Positions 62,000 to 64,000 of a DNA stretch of 64,000 bases are shown here, in pieces. Where the stretch lies: NCBI RefSeq assembly GCF_023856365.1, contig NC_064539.1:19099019-19163018 (forward strand), in the 5' to 3' direction. The stretch is from Brienomyrus brachyistius. Taxonomy: Eukaryota > Chordata > Actinopteri > Osteoglossiformes > Mormyridae. The notes below the pieces were generated by a model that was given only the letters and a program-made list of their open reading frames with translations, was not told where the DNA came from and ran no database searches. Positions within the stretch are counted from its first letter, which is position 1. The number at the start of each line of letters is the position of its first letter. The translations under genes were made by a program, and so were the position numbers.

Positions 62000-64000
62000 G
62001 TTTTAGTGATTCATGCTCACCATCTCTAATAAAGGCATATAAACAAGTTGTTTAGTATGTTTTGACAAACTAGCAGACTGTGACATACAATTGAACCTGG
62101 ACCAGAGTGTGAAACTATAACTCAAAGAAGATCTTACCCTCCAAATTCTAATGTATCCTTCAAAGTGTAACAACTAAATTATTTTTTAAAACTCTCCCGG
62201 AAAAAAAAAAAAAACTACTGTAAGAAAAGAAAGTGCATATAATTAAAGTGGGTTTTTAACGGTCATTTATAAAAAATGATATGTAGAATAAAAAAAAACT
62301 GTACATTTCTGTTGATTCTGTGAATCAACCTATAAAGGGTATTAGGCACCCAGGCATATCCAGTAATACCCAGCTGGGTCTGTGCCTTTTGTTTTGACCC
62401 CCACCCTTTGATTAACTAAAGTAATGATTTAGGTAGGAAGTAACATCACCTGGGTTTACAGGTAACTGGATCAAAAGAACTGAGCTACTTCTGGAATGTT
62501 CTTATTCAGCAATGATTCACACCTGCAAAAGCCAGGAATATGTGATTTTTTTCCCTTTAATTTAATTAATCAAATGGATGCTGAAATAAGAAAAAAAAAT
62601 TTGCAGACTTTGCAGCTTTTCTCACAGACTTATTGAAATTCCCAGGACTACCTAGTTATGATGGTCGTGATCCACAGTTAATCCCCAAAGTCATAATGCA
62701 GTGCGTCCCCATCTGGGTTTCAGTTCATCGCACTTAACCTTAGGATCATGTCTAGTAACCAGCTCAATTAACAAGAATCAATTTAAGCTCCTCTTTTCTC
62801 ATTGTTTTATTGGTGTCATATTTTGCACGCATCACGCCTGTATCTATGTATCCTAGGAGTGCTTGCTAACATCCTCAAATCACCAGTCACAGGTGAAATA
62901 TATAATAGTTTACACATTTTAAATATAGCATATTGGGATTGCAGGTTGGTTAACATATAATTAAAATAGAAATTTTGTTAAGGCACTAAGTACGAGTGTG
63001 CCAATATTTACCTGGACCAGAGTTCCCCAGTTCCAGTCCTGGAGGACCAGAATCCAACAGTTTGCAGATTTTCTTGCTCAAACACACCTACTAAACCTGT
63101 TAATTAGGTGCTGGATGCTGGCCCTCTTGGACCGGACCTGGGGGACCCACACTTAGACATTAACAAAGTAACAGTATTTCAAATTGCTATTTCTTATAGC
63201 TTTCCTTCATTAATTTCAGCTCATTAATGTATTACTAAGAAATGAGTGGTTGATTAAAAGTAAATTCAATGACCACTTGCTCGATGGGTTGTTTCATAGA
63301 AGTCTCTGATGTTACGCGTCACTGATCTTTTCAGTCCCTTAATGTACTGCAAAACAGCATACTATGAAATTACAATTGTTTTACCAATAACAGAGATGCT
63401 ATCTATCAGTAGTATATACATAGTGTTTTGCTTTTGCCTTAAACACAAATATGACTTTTTGAATTTACCCTAAATTAGTGTCGCAAAGGCTGATATAATT
63501 CATTATTTTGCATCTGAGAATATGTGCACAATTTACGTTACTATTAAGATGACAAAAAATATCATTGATAAATGTCTATTTTTATCAGCGTTTCTAAGAG
63601 TCACAACACCTTCTGTTTCTAAACACAATACCTTCTGTTTTCACATCGATTCCTTGCAGCTTCACCTGCAGCTTGGCAGTGATGAATCACAACATTGGCC
63701 TAGTTATTGTATTGTTATGCTTTATAGCTTATGGGCCAAGAACTGTGTAATAGCTTATTATGTTTAAGTTCCCTGATCTTCTGGGTTGACCCCATTTACA
63801 TAGATTTTTGAGCAGTCAAACCAATATTTCTATTGACTTCGTCAATGGCAGAATCCTGTCAAACGGCCTCGCGAGTAGAACCAGCTGAAAAAAGAATTAA
63901 TCAAATAAGTGTTTTTTTATTATGATGCAGGGAATGTAATGGGTAAAACAAGAGAAACTGTTTCAGTGGCTGAGAAGCCAAACCGAAAGAATACATTTAT
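62000..64000. other. Gene-poor right end
   Basis: Apart from the MITE-like repeat at 63018-63155, no gene or splice-supported exon was recognised. The open frame at 63522-63767 (plus) shows no supporting feature. Confidence 0.4.
63018..63155. mobile_element. MITE-like repeat (CAGAGTTCCCCAGTTCC type)
   Basis: CAGAGTTCCCCAGTTCCAGT followed by CCTGGAGGACCAG is a diverged copy of a very common fish MITE terminus. The right end GGACCTGGGGGACCCACAC is its loose inverse. No clean target duplication. Confidence 0.5.

Overview
This window is vertebrate nuclear DNA, most likely from a ray-finned fish. It has split genes with GT-AG introns, many AT-rich introns, microsatellites and minisatellites, and decayed Tc1/mariner, hAT-like and SINE copies of types common in fish. 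I cannot name the species. Gene calls come from reading conserved protein segments and splice sites directly; no search was run.

Three genes can be assembled with confidence. (1) grp, + strand, two coding exons (8511-8655 and 10130-10377), the precursor of gastrin-releasing peptide. (2) rax (the fish rx3-type retinal homeobox gene), - strand, three exons (18244 down to 15421), 303 codons, with octapeptide, homeodomain and OAR motif. (3) lman1 (ERGIC-53), - strand, thirteen exons (35709 down to 21784), 506 codons, complete from signal peptide to the C-terminal KKFF signal. All splice phases agree in all three genes. The order grp - rax - lman1, with grp divergent in strand from the other two, matches my recollection of human chromosome 18q21. 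No complexin-4 exons are visible in the roughly 3.5 kb between rax and lman1, where I would expect CPLX4 from the human order.

Layout. 1-2.2 kb: AT-rich DNA with one candidate minus-strand exon of an unidentified gene and a perfect CACGTG palindrome. 2.2-8.5 kb: no recognisable gene, simple repeats. 8.5-11.3 kb: grp. 11.4-15.4 kb: repeat-rich spacer with a 5S-derived SINE, two hAT-type MITEs that each carry an internal minisatellite, and three CTCF-like motifs. 15.4-18.3 kb: rax. 18.3-21 kb: rax upstream region with paired OTX sites and SOX-like sites. 21.4-35.8 kb: lman1, whose introns hold several decayed transposons. 36-64 kb: a gene-poor region with Tc1 relics, MITEs, a 41-bp and a 65-bp tandem array, and a stretch at about 39.8-40.9 kb that looks like conserved regulatory DNA (homeodomain and POU-type sites, low repeat content).

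No new enzymatic or defence system was found. The most interesting signals are the hAT MITE family that appears to spawn minisatellites (one copy sits in the probable rax 3' UTR), an array carrying about 18 AP-1-type TGACTCA sites, a candidate OTX/SOX enhancer upstream of rax, and a possible convergent CTCF arrangement around rax and lman1.
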